From assembly GCA_965603725.1 (NCBI GenBank), contig CBFDEC010000029.1, positions 1 through 39,214 on the forward strand: a stretch of 39,214 nt of DNA, read 5' to 3'. Numbering within the stretch: the stretch's first letter is position 1; every line of letters starts with the position of its first letter. Source of the stretch: JAGGSN01 sp965603725. Its GTDB lineage: Bacteria > Zixibacteria > MSB-5A5 > UBA10806 > 4484-95. The position numbers and the translations under genes are program-made. This document shows positions 8,294-16,919 of this stretch, one piece after another. The notes beneath the pieces are model-generated. The model was given only the letters and a program-made list of their open reading frames with translations. It made no database searches and was not told the origin of the DNA.

Positions 8294-8902
8294 ATGGCTG
8301 ATGAATTAAAAATGCAAACATTAATCCCTATGGTCGTCGAACAAACCGGTCGTGGTGAACGCGCTTATGATATTTATTCACGCTTGTTAAAAGACCGAAT
8401 TGTATTTATAGGAGCTCCTATCGATGACAATATCGCCAACCTGATAGTCGCCCAGCTTTTATTTTTAGAGGCGGAGGATCCCGAAAAAGACATATTTTTA
8501 TATATCAACAGTCCCGGCGGCTCGGTAACTGCTGGTCTGGCTATATATGACACGATTCAGTTCATTAAAGCTGATGTCAACACAACCTGTGTCGGGATGG
8601 CAGCCTCCATGGGCGCGCTTTTATTATGTTGCGGTACTAAAAGTAAAAGAGCCGCTTTGAAAAATTCCCGGGTGTTAATCCATCAGCCCTGGGGCGGTTT
8701 CAAAGGCCAGGCATCTGATATTGAAATTCATGCCAAAGAAATTGTGAACACGAAAAAACAGCTTAATGGGATATTTGCCAAACATACCGGACAACCGCTC
8801 GATACTATTGTTAAGGATACCGATAGGGATTTTTTCATGTCGGCTGAGGATGCCAAGGCGTATGGGCTTGTTGATGAGGTGTTTGAACGCAAACCGAAAT
8901 AA
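8294..8902 (+). CDS. clpP: ATP-dependent Clp protease proteolytic subunit
   Basis: A 202-residue serine protease subunit of normal length. The catalytic triad is visible: S105 in GMAASMGALLL, H130 in LIHQPWGG and D179 in DTDRDFFMSAEDA. The oxyanion glycines lie in NSPGGSVTAG. Fourteen subunits form the proteolytic chamber, fed by ClpX, whose gene starts 12 bp downstream. A good ribosome site (AAGGAG) precedes the ATG, and the gene is 12 bp from tig. The three genes are probably co-transcribed, giving a folding-or-degradation operon. Confidence 0.98.
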   Translation: MADELKMQTLIPMVVEQTGRGERAYDIYSRLLKDRIVFIGAPIDDNIANLIVAQLLFLEAEDPEKDIFLYINSPGGSVTAGLAIYDTIQFIKADVNTTCVGMAASMGALLLCCGTKSKRAALKNSRVLIHQPWGGFKGQASDIEIHAKEIVNTKKQLNGIFAKHTGQPLDTIVKDTDRDFFMSAEDAKAYGLVDEVFERKPK

Positions 8903-8914
8903 TTCTAACCGCTG

Positions 8915-10168
8915 ATGACTAAAAAGAGAAGTAATTATTCAAAAAGACGTTCCGGCAACGAATTCTGTAGTTTCTGTGGCTGTCCAACTGACTCGGGAAT
9001 CGAGCTTATCAACGCTCCTGACGCCTCTATTTGCGCCGATTGCGTTAAGGTCTGCCACGATCTTCTAAATAAAAAAATATGGAGCGAGGGACATTTTGAT
9101 GTCCCTGTTCCAAAAGTGATTAAGATTTTTCTCGATAGCTATGTAATCGGCCAGGAAAAAGCAAAACGCACGCTTTCGGTAGCTGTCTACAACCATTACA
9201 AGAGGATTTTAAATCCCGGCTCTCCTGAAGATGGGGTCGAGCTCGAAAAAGCCAATATCCTGCTGGCCGGACCAACCGGAACCGGTAAAACCCTTTTAGC
9301 CCAGACGCTCGCCAAAATGCTCCAGGTGCCGTTTACAATCGCCGATGCCACGGTTTTGACTGAAGCCGGTTATGTCGGTGAGGATGTCGAGAACATACTG
9401 GTGAGGCTTCTCCAGGCGGCTAACTACAATGTTAAGGCCGCCCAGATGGGAATTATCTATATCGATGAAATCGACAAAATCGCCCGTAAAAGCGGCAACC
9501 CCTCTATTACTCGTGATGTTTCCGGTGAAGGCGTACAACAGGGTCTGCTGAAAATTCTCGAGGGTACGGTCGCCGCTGTGCCTCCTAAAGGGGGACGGAA
9601 ACATCCGGAGCAGGACCTTATCAAGATCGACACCCGGAATATTCTCTTCATTTGCGGCGGCGCCTTCGATGGCCTGGAGAAAATCATCGCCCGGCGATTG
9701 GGACGAAAAGTTGTCGGGTTTAAAGCCGAAAGCATGGCAATTAATAAAAAAACCGGCGAATTATTAGCGAAAGTCGAGGATGAAGACCTCCTGCAGTATG
9801 GCCTGATACCCGAAATAATTGGCCGTCTGCCGGTAGTCTGTTCCCTCAGTGAGCTTGATAAAGACGCTCTCAAAACAATATTAACTGAACCGAAAAATGC
9901 CCTGGTAAAGCAGTATCGCTATTATTTCAAACTTGAGGGAATTGAGCTCGAGTTTGAGGATGAAGCTTTGGATGCTGTGGTCGAGGCGGCGGAAAAACAT
10001 GGCACCGGAGCCCGGGCCTTGAGATCGATACTCGAGTCAGCCATGATGGATATGATGTTCGAGACGCCCTCAATACACAACCTTAAAAAATGTACTATCA
10101 CCAGAGAATTCATCACAGCCGGAGAGAAACCAGAATATGTTTTCAAACAGAAAAGAAAACGAGCGTAG
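8915..10168 (+). CDS. clpX: ATP-dependent Clp protease ATP-binding subunit ClpX
   Basis: A 417-residue AAA+ unfoldase. The N-terminal zinc finger has Cys18, Cys21, Cys40 and Cys43. Walker A is GPTGTGKT (119-126), the pore loop GYVG is at 152-155 and Walker B is IIYIDEID (180-187). An RKH pore loop is present in GGRKHPEQD, the ClpP-contact loop reads RKVVGF in place of the common IGF form, and sensor 2 is in GTGARALRS. It unfolds tagged substrates and threads them into ClpP, encoded just upstream. No strong Shine-Dalgarno precedes the ATG, so translation may be coupled to clpP. Confidence 0.98.
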   Translation: MTKKRSNYSKRRSGNEFCSFCGCPTDSGIELINAPDASICADCVKVCHDLLNKKIWSEGHFDVPVPKVIKIFLDSYVIGQEKAKRTLSVAVYNHYKRILNPGSPEDGVELEKANILLAGPTGTGKTLLAQTLAKMLQVPFTIADATVLTEAGYVGEDVENILVRLLQAANYNVKAAQMGIIYIDEIDKIARKSGNPSITRDVSGEGVQQGLLKILEGTVAAVPPKGGRKHPEQDLIKIDTRNILFICGGAFDGLEKIIARRLGRKVVGFKAESMAINKKTGELLAKVEDEDLLQYGLIPEIIGRLPVVCSLSELDKDALKTILTEPKNALVKQYRYYFKLEGIELEFEDEALDAVVEAAEKHGTGARALRSILESAMMDMMFETPSIHNLKKCTITREFITAGEKPEYVFKQKRKRA

Positions 10169-10197
10169 TGTTAATTAAAATATTAAATAATAAATCC

Positions 10198-10219
10198 GGC
10201 CTGACAAAGGCCATTTTTT
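10198..10219 (+). terminator. Weak terminator-like hairpin after clpX
   Basis: GGCC, a 7-nt loop, GGCC, then ATTTTTT. The stem is only about 4-5 bp, so efficiency is doubtful. The T run lies directly at the left end of the duplicated engB start. Confidence 0.3.
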
Positions 10220-10371
10220 ATGCAGTTTAATAACGCTGAATACATTTGTGCTGTCGGAAGTTACTTCCGACAGCTCTGGCAGAAGAAGCACATGCTAAGA
10301 TTTGTTAATAATGCGGGTTAGCAGGCCCGATAGAGGTCGTTTCTTATGCAGTTTAATAACGCTGAATACAT
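10218..10371 (+). repeat. 28-bp direct repeat flanking a 98-bp insertion at the engB start
   Basis: A 28-bp sequence beginning TTATGCAGTTTAATAACG occurs at 10218-10245 and again, identically, at 10344-10371. The second copy is the true start of engB. The 98 bp between them (10246-10343) begin with a hairpin repeat also found upstream of recC. The first copy keeps its ATG (10220) and opens a 33-codon frame that crosses the insertion and stops at TAG 10319-10321. A ribosome-site-like AGAGG (10332-10336) serves the downstream copy. This looks like insertion of a small element with an unusually long target duplication, or a local duplication event. Confidence 0.8.
10246..10312 (+). repeat. Hairpin repeat, copy 1 (engB leader)
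   Basis: The core is a perfect 11-bp inverted repeat, GCTGTCGGAAG-TTA-CTTCCGACAGC, at 10250-10274. A conserved tail (CTCTGGCAGAAGAAGCACAT, then TAAGATTTGT) follows and ends at AATAAT. An outer TGTGCT/AGCACA pair could extend the fold. About 64 of 67 positions match the copy at 26685-26751, so this is a dispersed element. It carries no transposase and resembles a MITE or REP-type sequence. Confidence 0.75.
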
Positions 10372-10948
10372 AGCCTCGTTTTACAAGGCATCGGATATAC
10401 CCAGAACAGGCTATCCGGAAATCGCCTTTGCCGGCAGGTCCAATGTCGGCAAGTCAACGTTGATTAACCGGGTCCTCAACCGCAAGAAGCTCGCCCAGGT
10501 ATCGAAAACGCCCGGCAAAACCCGAGCGCTGAACTATTTCGAAATCGATCATAAATATTATTTTGTCGATTTGCCCGGTTTCGGATACGCTAAAATATCC
10601 AAAAAAGAAAGAGAGACCTGGGGGGCGCTGATCGAATCGTACCTGCAGAACTCAACAAAACTCAAAGGCATAATACATATAATCGATTGCCGCCGGGGTT
10701 TGATGGATATTGACCGGGCGCTTGTTGAATATATCGATTACATTCAGCAAAAAACTAATAATAATTTAAAAGTATTGTGGGTGTTGTCAAAATCTGATAA
10801 ATTAAAATCAAAAGCCCGACCGGAGATATATAAGAAGGCCCTCGACGATCTCGAATGCGATCCCGGGCAGTTGATATTTTTTTCTGCATTAAAGGGTCAG
10901 GGTATCGTTGAAATTAGAAAAATAATCATGGAGATGTTGATAAGATGA
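10346..10948 (+). CDS. engB: Ribosome-assembly GTPase EngB/YsxC
   Basis: A 200-residue TrmE-Era-EngA-EngB-Septin-like GTPase. G1 is GRSNVGKST (30-38), the G2 region is KTPGKTRALNYF, G3 is DLPGFGYAK (about 75-83), G4 is SKSDK and G5 is FSALKGQG. It assists late assembly of the large ribosomal subunit. The ATG at 10346 is the downstream member of a duplicated start region. The upstream ATG at 10220 leads only to a 33-codon frame. The gene overlaps purA by 4 bp (ATGA), so the two are probably translationally coupled. Confidence 0.97.
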   Translation: MQFNNAEYIASFYKASDIPRTGYPEIAFAGRSNVGKSTLINRVLNRKKLAQVSKTPGKTRALNYFEIDHKYYFVDLPGFGYAKISKKERETWGALIESYLQNSTKLKGIIHIIDCRRGLMDIDRALVEYIDYIQQKTNNNLKVLWVLSKSDKLKSKARPEIYKKALDDLECDPGQLIFFSALKGQGIVEIRKIIMEMLIR

Positions 10949-12228
10949 AAACAGGCAATATTACGATTCTTGGATTACAATGGGGCGATGAAGGTAAGGG
11001 GAAAGTCGTCGATTGTTTTACCGGCGATGTCGATATAGTCGCCCGTTTCTGCGGCGGCGCCAACGCCGGTCATACTGTGATTAATGACCGCGGCAAGTTT
11101 ATCCTCCACCTTCTGCCCTCCGGTATGGTTCATCCCGGCGTGACCTGCTATATGGGCGGCGGCATGGTAGTCGATCCGGCCGGGCTATTCAAGGAGCTGG
11201 ATGATTTACAATCCAAGGGGCTCGATTGCGACGGACGGCTTTTCATCGATCATACCGCTCACCTTGTTTTGCCCCAGCATAAGGCGATTGAAAAATATAC
11301 TGAAGAGTTAAACAAATCCAGATCGATTAATACCACCTTACGGGGCATCGGCCCGGCCTATGCCGACAAGGCCGACCGGATCGGCATAACCGCCGGCGAT
11401 CTTGCCGATGATGATAAACTAACAGAAAGAGTAAATAATTTTATCGAGAAAAAAAAGCTCCGATTAGCGGTCATAGAGGATAAAACCCTTTCAGACCCCC
11501 AGTTCCTGATCGACTATCTTAAACCGTATACCGCAAAAATAAAAAGTATGCTGACTGATGTCACCTCAGAACTGCGGCAGGCGTCATCACAGAACAAACG
11601 GATATTATTCGAGGGCGCCCAGGGGTCTCTCCTGGATATCGGGCTTGGCACATACCCTTACGTGACCTCCTCTAACACAACCATCGGCGGCCTGTTCAGC
11701 GGTCTTGGAATGCCGCCGGGTATGCAGGGGGAAGTCCTGGGAGTGGTAAAAGCCTATACAACCCGTGTGGGCAACGGTCCCTTCCCAACCGAGCTAGATA
11801 ATGCAACGGGTGAGCGAATACGTGAAAGGGGCGGCGAGTATGGCGCCACTACAGGGCGGCCGCGCCGTTGCGGCTGGCTCGATCTGGCCATTGTCAGGCG
11901 AACGGCTTTCATGTCGGGAGTTGGCGGCATAGTTATTACCAAGCTTGATGTCTTAGACGACCTGGATGAAATTAAAATCTGCATCGGGCATCGCATCAAT
12001 GATAAAATCTATGATTTCCCGCTGTTGTTTGCTGGCTTCATGGAGAAGGCCGAACCGGTATATCACACTATGAAAGGCTGGCTGAAATCGATCGCCGGCA
12101 TCACCGATTTTAACAGGCTCCCCATAGAGGCCAAAAATTATATCGGGTTTATCGAAAAAGAAATCAACGTGCCGATTAAATATATCTCGACCAGCTCAAA
12201 TCGCAGCGATTTTATTGAAATCTCTTGA
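10945..12228 (+). CDS. purA: Adenylosuccinate synthetase
   Basis: 427 residues, the normal length. It joins IMP and aspartate using GTP to make adenylosuccinate, the first committed step to AMP. The N-terminal P-loop-like motif WGDEGKGKVVD holds the catalytic D15. GGANAGHT holds the catalytic H43. The IMP/GTP-binding region TTTGRPRRCGWLD, preceded by FPTEL, is present. It overlaps engB by 4 bp. No terminator is evident after the stop. A perfect 7-bp hairpin, GGTAGAC/GTCTACC, lies at 12281-12299 without a T run. Confidence 0.98.
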   Translation: MKTGNITILGLQWGDEGKGKVVDCFTGDVDIVARFCGGANAGHTVINDRGKFILHLLPSGMVHPGVTCYMGGGMVVDPAGLFKELDDLQSKGLDCDGRLFIDHTAHLVLPQHKAIEKYTEELNKSRSINTTLRGIGPAYADKADRIGITAGDLADDDKLTERVNNFIEKKKLRLAVIEDKTLSDPQFLIDYLKPYTAKIKSMLTDVTSELRQASSQNKRILFEGAQGSLLDIGLGTYPYVTSSNTTIGGLFSGLGMPPGMQGEVLGVVKAYTTRVGNGPFPTELDNATGERIRERGGEYGATTGRPRRCGWLDLAIVRRTAFMSGVGGIVITKLDVLDDLDEIKICIGHRINDKIYDFPLLFAGFMEKAEPVYHTMKGWLKSIAGITDFNRLPIEAKNYIGFIEKEINVPIKYISTSSNRSDFIEIS

Positions 12229-12323
12229 TGTTGATTCATATTTTATCATATAATCAAATCTGACGAATAGAAACAGCAGGGGTAGACCATGCGTCTACCA
12301 AAATTTACAACAATATTTCTGCA

Positions 12324-13685
12324 ATGCCGATGATGTTTAAACCTCGAAAAATCTCAACCATTACAATTTTCGTTTTATTTATTATATTGCTGTTAACAGC
12401 CGGTCATATTACAGCCCAGGTAAAAAATGATAGTTTGAGCCTTGAAGAAGCTGTAGCGCTGGCTTTTTCTGCAGATAAAAAACTAATGGCGGCCCGGGCA
12501 AATATACGAGCCGCCGAATCAGGTATCAACCAGGCCAGAGCTTCCTATATGCCCAAACTGGCTCTCACCGGAAGCTATTACCATCTGTCGAAGGTCAGCG
12601 AGTTTACCATACCTGTCGGACCGGGATTAACCCACGATATTAAAATAGGTTCAGACAACCCGTTTTACACAAGTCTCGGGCTTAATTACGAGTTATACAC
12701 TTTCGGGCGACGGCCGGCAGGAATGAAGATTGCCAGAGTCGAAAGCCGCAGATCGGAATTGCAATTAACGCGGTCTAAGAAAAGGCTGTTTGATTTTGTT
12801 GTCAGGACTTACTTTACCGCCATTTATGCTGATGAAAGACTGACACTGGTACAGGCTGAAAAAGACAGGTTCGAACAAATATATCGGCTTGTCGAAAGCC
12901 GCTTTCAGCAAGACTTAATATCCGAATTCGACCTTCTGCAAACGCAGCTGCGTCTTGAGACATACAGGTTTAAATTATTGGAAATGTCAAATAATGTTCA
13001 GACAGCAAAACTTAACCTGGCCAGGTTCCTGGATATCTCGATAGATCAACTGCCGAAGCTATCCGGCAATTTATATGATAACGACCTGCAGATTCCGGAA
13101 ATTTCCGATCTGAAGGATATGCATGACGACCGGGAGGATTATCAGGAGGCCGCCTTAACGGTCCAGATGGCGCAACTGGCTCGAAAAGTCAGCAAAAGCG
13201 CCTGGTTCCCAACACTATCCGCTTTCGGGAATTACGATTGGCGCAACAACTATCAGCCGGATGTGGATAAAATCGAGGGCAGTTATTCATTCGGGCTTAA
13301 TTTCGGCTGGCTTCTGTTCGACGGTTTCTCCCGTCGAAGCGAAATTGCTAAACAGGATTACCATATCAAATCATGCGGCTACCTGGTTGATGATTTAAAA
13401 AAGGATATACATAATCAGGTAAAAAACCTTCAACTTGTCCTGGAAAATTGCCTTTCAAGAATCGACGTCGGCATCCAGGCGCTTGATGTAGCGCAGAAAT
13501 CGATGACAATTGCTAAAACAAGGTTAAACATCGGCGATTTAACAATGATTGAAATTCTGGAAATCGAAAACAGGCTTTCACAGGCAGAATTGGATTTATT
13601 GAAGCTCAGGTATGAATATATCATGGCTCAACTGGACCTAAAAAAAGCGGCTGGCCATTACCCTGAAATCAACAGGATTAATTAA
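12324..13685 (+). CDS. TolC-family outer membrane efflux protein
   Basis: 453 residues. A signal peptide (basic MFKPRK, then TIFVLFIILLLTAGHITAQ) is followed by two OEP repeats of long amphipathic helices and strands. These include SLEEAVALAFSADKKLMAARANI near the N-terminus, the family's alpha-barrel segments, and LNFGWLLFDG with RLNIGDLTMIEILEIE in the second repeat. Such proteins form trimeric channels through the outer membrane and periplasm for type I secretion or efflux. No inner-membrane pump or adaptor gene is adjacent, so it may serve partners elsewhere. There is no strong ribosome site, and three ATGs lie close together at the start. Confidence 0.9.
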   Translation: MPMMFKPRKISTITIFVLFIILLLTAGHITAQVKNDSLSLEEAVALAFSADKKLMAARANIRAAESGINQARASYMPKLALTGSYYHLSKVSEFTIPVGPGLTHDIKIGSDNPFYTSLGLNYELYTFGRRPAGMKIARVESRRSELQLTRSKKRLFDFVVRTYFTAIYADERLTLVQAEKDRFEQIYRLVESRFQQDLISEFDLLQTQLRLETYRFKLLEMSNNVQTAKLNLARFLDISIDQLPKLSGNLYDNDLQIPEISDLKDMHDDREDYQEAALTVQMAQLARKVSKSAWFPTLSAFGNYDWRNNYQPDVDKIEGSYSFGLNFGWLLFDGFSRRSEIAKQDYHIKSCGYLVDDLKKDIHNQVKNLQLVLENCLSRIDVGIQALDVAQKSMTIAKTRLNIGDLTMIEILEIENRLSQAELDLLKLRYEYIMAQLDLKKAAGHYPEINRIN

Positions 13686-13819
13686 TATGTTAATAAATGT
13701 TCCATGAAATTGGGATGGAATATTAAGATATGTCTAAACTGCCCGAATTATTAAATTAAATCGCTTGCCTGTTTTGAATTTATGGCTTAAATATCGGGCA
13801 GGAGCGGTTGAGATTGAAC

Positions 13820-13859
13820 AGCTTAATGTAAATATCAATAGCTTAATGTAATAGGAGGA
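13820..13859 (+). promoter_or_regulatory. Direct repeat upstream of the OmpA-family gene
   Basis: AGCTTAATGTAA occurs at 13820-13831 and 13840-13851, exactly 20 bp apart, or about two helical turns. A strong AGGAGGAGG ribosome site (13853-13861) follows directly. The spacing is compatible with a dimeric regulator site in the untranslated leader, but a chance or slippage duplication is equally possible. Confidence 0.25.
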
Positions 13860-13865
13860 GGGAGT

Positions 13866-15374
13866 ATGAAAAAAGTGGTTATCGCAACCCTGGTGTTTGT
13901 TTTAATTTTAGCCTCGTTTTCAGAGGCGGTTGAATGGAAAGAAAGAATGGGGGTTGGGCTCAGAGGGCCGGTCTTTTCGCCAATGATCAAAGGCGACAAT
14001 TATTCCGGCGCTAATGCTTCAAATGAACCCTTTATGATGGGTCTTGGCACTAACCTTGACTTTAAATACGGTTTTACCGACAATATTGTAATCGGGCTCA
14101 CAATTGGATACTGGTATACTTACGATGACACGCTTGCCGCTGACGACCAGTCGTTTAAATTGAACAAATCGGACAACGCCTCCACAAAGTTGAAGATGAT
14201 TCCCATTTGTTTGAGCGGTCAATATTATTTTATAGCAGAAAGCAATATTCAGCCATATCTTCTGGGCGGACTGAGTATAGATATGGCAAAATATGAAAAT
14301 CTCGAACCTGCCGGCGGCGAAGCATCCTCTACCGATTTAAATGCCAAGGTTGGCGTCGGTATCAACTTCTGGATAGGCGAGAGTTTTACATTCGATATCA
14401 GCGGCCGCTTTTCTTACCTTTTGACAAATCTGTCTAACAATTTTGATGAACAGACCGCCTTGCCTGCCAGCCTGGAAAATGTCAATATGGATGACGCTGC
14501 CACCCGGCCTTTTTTAGCGGTTTTAGAACCCAGCATCGGGCTCACCTATTTCATAGGCGGAGCCAAGGATACTGATAAGGACGGCATCAAAGATAAATTC
14601 GATCAGTGTATGGATACACCGCTGGGAGCCATCGTTGATGAATTCGGCTGTCCGCTTGATTCTGATGGTGATGGCGTTTACGATGGCCTTGATTTATGTC
14701 CTGAAACGCCAAAGGGTGCATTCGTAGATATTTCCGGTTGTCCGCTCGATTCCGATATGGACAACGTCCCCGATGGCATTGACATATGCCCGGACACGCC
14801 GTTGGGCGTTGCTGTCGACATTTATGGCTGTCCTCTTGATGAAGACAAAGACGGAGTGCCGGATTTCAAGGACCAGCAGCTCGACACACCGGCAGGCGCA
14901 TTGGTGGACAGTCTCGGAGTAGCGCTTGATACCGACAGCGATGGTGTCCCGGACGGCCTGGATAAATGCCCGGACACCGGCGAGGGCGTTCTGGTTGATG
15001 AATTCGGCTGCCCGACGGCCCAGCCAATCACCGAAAAGTTAATCCTGAATATTAAGTATGCTCCCGGCTCGGTAGAACCCGATGAAGAGGCTAAAGTAAT
15101 TCTGGATGATATCGCTATGCGGCTTAAAATCTTCAGCGATGTTAAAATTGAAATTAACGGCTATACCGATGCTATGGGCTCATCGCGAAGCAACCTTAAG
15201 CTCTCCCAGAAAAGAGCCGAGGCGATTAAGGAATATCTCGTCTCTAAAGAGATTGACGCAGATCGGATGGTTGCCAGAGGATATGGCGAGGATGAAAAAT
15301 TCTTTATCGATACCAACGAGACTCCAGAGGGTAGACAGAAAAACCGTCGAGTGGAAATTGTGCCGATACAGTAG
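13866..15374 (+). CDS. OmpA-family protein with thrombospondin type 3 repeats
   Basis: 502 residues. The signal peptide is MKKVVIATLVFVLILASFSEA. The N-terminal half (about 22-230) is an outer-membrane beta-barrel with alternating strands. Five to six thrombospondin type 3 calcium-binding units (about 235-385) follow, with DTDKDGIKDKFDQC and DSDGDGVYDGLDLCPETP patterns and paired cysteines. The C-terminal OmpA domain (about 388-500) contains NGYTDAMGSSRSN and KNRRVEI, the peptidoglycan-binding region. The protein would tie the outer membrane to the cell wall. A strong AGGAGG precedes the ATG, and a hairpin terminator follows. Surface calcium binding is inferred from the repeat family. Confidence 0.95.
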   Translation: MKKVVIATLVFVLILASFSEAVEWKERMGVGLRGPVFSPMIKGDNYSGANASNEPFMMGLGTNLDFKYGFTDNIVIGLTIGYWYTYDDTLAADDQSFKLNKSDNASTKLKMIPICLSGQYYFIAESNIQPYLLGGLSIDMAKYENLEPAGGEASSTDLNAKVGVGINFWIGESFTFDISGRFSYLLTNLSNNFDEQTALPASLENVNMDDAATRPFLAVLEPSIGLTYFIGGAKDTDKDGIKDKFDQCMDTPLGAIVDEFGCPLDSDGDGVYDGLDLCPETPKGAFVDISGCPLDSDMDNVPDGIDICPDTPLGVAVDIYGCPLDEDKDGVPDFKDQQLDTPAGALVDSLGVALDTDSDGVPDGLDKCPDTGEGVLVDEFGCPTAQPITEKLILNIKYAPGSVEPDEEAKVILDDIAMRLKIFSDVKIEINGYTDAMGSSRSNLKLSQKRAEAIKEYLVSKEIDADRMVARGYGEDEKFFIDTNETPEGRQKNRRVEIVPIQ

Positions 15375-15418
15375 CTCTGAAGAAACGTAAAGCATTTTGA
15401 CTGATTGTCAAAATAATA

Positions 15419-15444
15419 AAAGGACGCCTTTGACGGCGTCCTTT
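15419..15444. terminator. Hairpin terminator, probably bidirectional
   Basis: A 10-bp perfect stem AAAGGACGCC (15419-15428), a 6-nt loop, and GGCGTCCTTT (15435-15444). On the minus strand it is followed by a T-rich run. On the plus strand the stem itself ends in TTT. It lies 45 bp after the OmpA-family stop. Confidence 0.8.
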
Positions 15445-15678
15445 GCGGCTTAGCGGCATGAAGCAATATTCTGTGTAAGTTGCCGTAAACAAATAGGAAT
15501 TATTGAAATTTGAATAACAACAACGCAAGTTTCGTTCAGGCTTGATTTTAATATTGTAATAGGTTGTGGTTTTTTATGGTTGACTATGACACTTGTAACA
15601 AAGCGCTGATGATTAACGCAATACAGGGTTGCTGGATATAATTAATTTTTATACTGGCTTAAGATTACTGGAGGCACG
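15445..15678. other. Intergenic interval with no clear feature
   Basis: No gene-like frame, strong hairpin or repeat is visible. It probably contains the promoter of the CsgG-like gene. A GGAGG at about 15670-15674 is that gene's ribosome site. Confidence 0.35.
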
Positions 15679-16824
15679 ATGAGGTTGATTAAAATATATC
15701 CGAGGGTTTTTATTCTCGCCGGAATTATTCTATGCTTAAGTTCACAGATTGCCTTTGCCGGACCGTACTGGTACGAGCTTTATAAGGCTGGCTGTAATGA
15801 TATGAAACAAGGAAGCTGGGAATCTGCCATTGCAAAGTTTCAGGAAGCCATTAAGATCGAACCCCAGGATGACAGCAAAAAACGCGTCGGCGTTATGCGT
15901 ACAGAATATTTTCCACACCGGGAAACAGGGGTCTGTTTCTACAACCTTGGTGATATGGAAAATGCCCGGGAGGAACTATCGATTTCACTGCGTCAAAGCT
16001 CTTCAAAAAAGGCGAAGGAATACCTTGGCTTTGTTAACAGTAAGCTTTCCGGCGATGATCAGCCCGTTGCGACTTATAAGCCTCTAATTAAAGATTCTGT
16101 TAAAGTCAAAAAAAAGAAACCTGTTAAACAGGAGTTCCAGCTCATTGGCGACAGACTCAGTATAGCGGTGCTGCCTTTCGAGACCAAAGGAGTTGGTCGG
16201 GATCTTGGCGATATTGACCTGATGGATAAACTGATTACCGAACTGCATCACCTAAACCGGTTCCTGGTTATAGAAAGATCACAGCTTGAAAAGATACTGC
16301 AAGAACACAAACTCAATTTGTCCGGCATCATCGACCAGTCGACCGCGGTCGAGGTCGGCAAAACTGCCGGCGTCGATGTGGTGGTTCTGGGAAGCATCAC
16401 CTGCGGCAACCAGGTATCAATAGACGCCCGGCTTGTCGATACCGAAACCGCCAATATTCTCACCTCCAGGGATGCTTTCAGTAAGGATTATGCTCTTTTG
16501 AATTTATCGAAGATGATTAATGATTTGGCCCGGAAAATTAATTCCGACATGCCGATTATAGACGGCCTGGTAATTAAATCTGATGCCGGCGATATCTGGG
16601 TCGATATTGCCGCCGGTAATGGTTTAAAGAAAAATATGAAATGCCATGTCTACCGCGAGGGAGAACCGGTAATCCACCCGGTTAGCGGCGATACTATCGA
16701 TATACAAAAAGACCAGATATGCGGCGTGCAGGTCACTGAAGTGTTTGACGGTTATTCGATTGTTAAAATTATTGAACATTTAAAAGGTTCGCCCCGGGTG
16801 GGCGATAAGGCCCAGACCAAGTAG
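15679..16824 (+). CDS. Exported CsgG-like protein with N-terminal TPR region
   Basis: 381 residues with a signal peptide (KIYPRVFILAGIILCLSSQI, then AFAG). Residues about 32-110 have a tetratricopeptide pattern (CNDMKQGSWESAIAKFQEAI, then CFYNLGDMENAREEL). The segment from about 157 to 290 matches the CsgG/HfaB periplasmic domain: LSIAVLPFETKG, LITELHHLNRFLVIERSQLE, GKTAGVDVVVLGSITCGNQV and VDTETANIL. The C-terminal 90 residues look like an extra beta-rich domain. CsgG proteins form secretion pores or envelope sensors, but no curli genes are near, so only the fold is assigned. An LPP20-like gene two genes downstream suggests a shared envelope role. Confidence 0.85.
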   Translation: MRLIKIYPRVFILAGIILCLSSQIAFAGPYWYELYKAGCNDMKQGSWESAIAKFQEAIKIEPQDDSKKRVGVMRTEYFPHRETGVCFYNLGDMENAREELSISLRQSSSKKAKEYLGFVNSKLSGDDQPVATYKPLIKDSVKVKKKKPVKQEFQLIGDRLSIAVLPFETKGVGRDLGDIDLMDKLITELHHLNRFLVIERSQLEKILQEHKLNLSGIIDQSTAVEVGKTAGVDVVVLGSITCGNQVSIDARLVDTETANILTSRDAFSKDYALLNLSKMINDLARKINSDMPIIDGLVIKSDAGDIWVDIAAGNGLKKNMKCHVYREGEPVIHPVSGDTIDIQKDQICGVQVTEVFDGYSIVKIIEHLKGSPRVGDKAQTK

Positions 16825-16919
16825 CTAATTAACTGAATAAAAAAGTCGATGATTGTTGCAGATATTTTAATTTTGATGATTGATAAAAACCTTAATATAA
16901 TTAGAGGAGGGATGCTGTT

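Noticed and set aside
9457..9873. A 138-codon minus-strand frame
   Set aside because: Antisense shadow of clpX.
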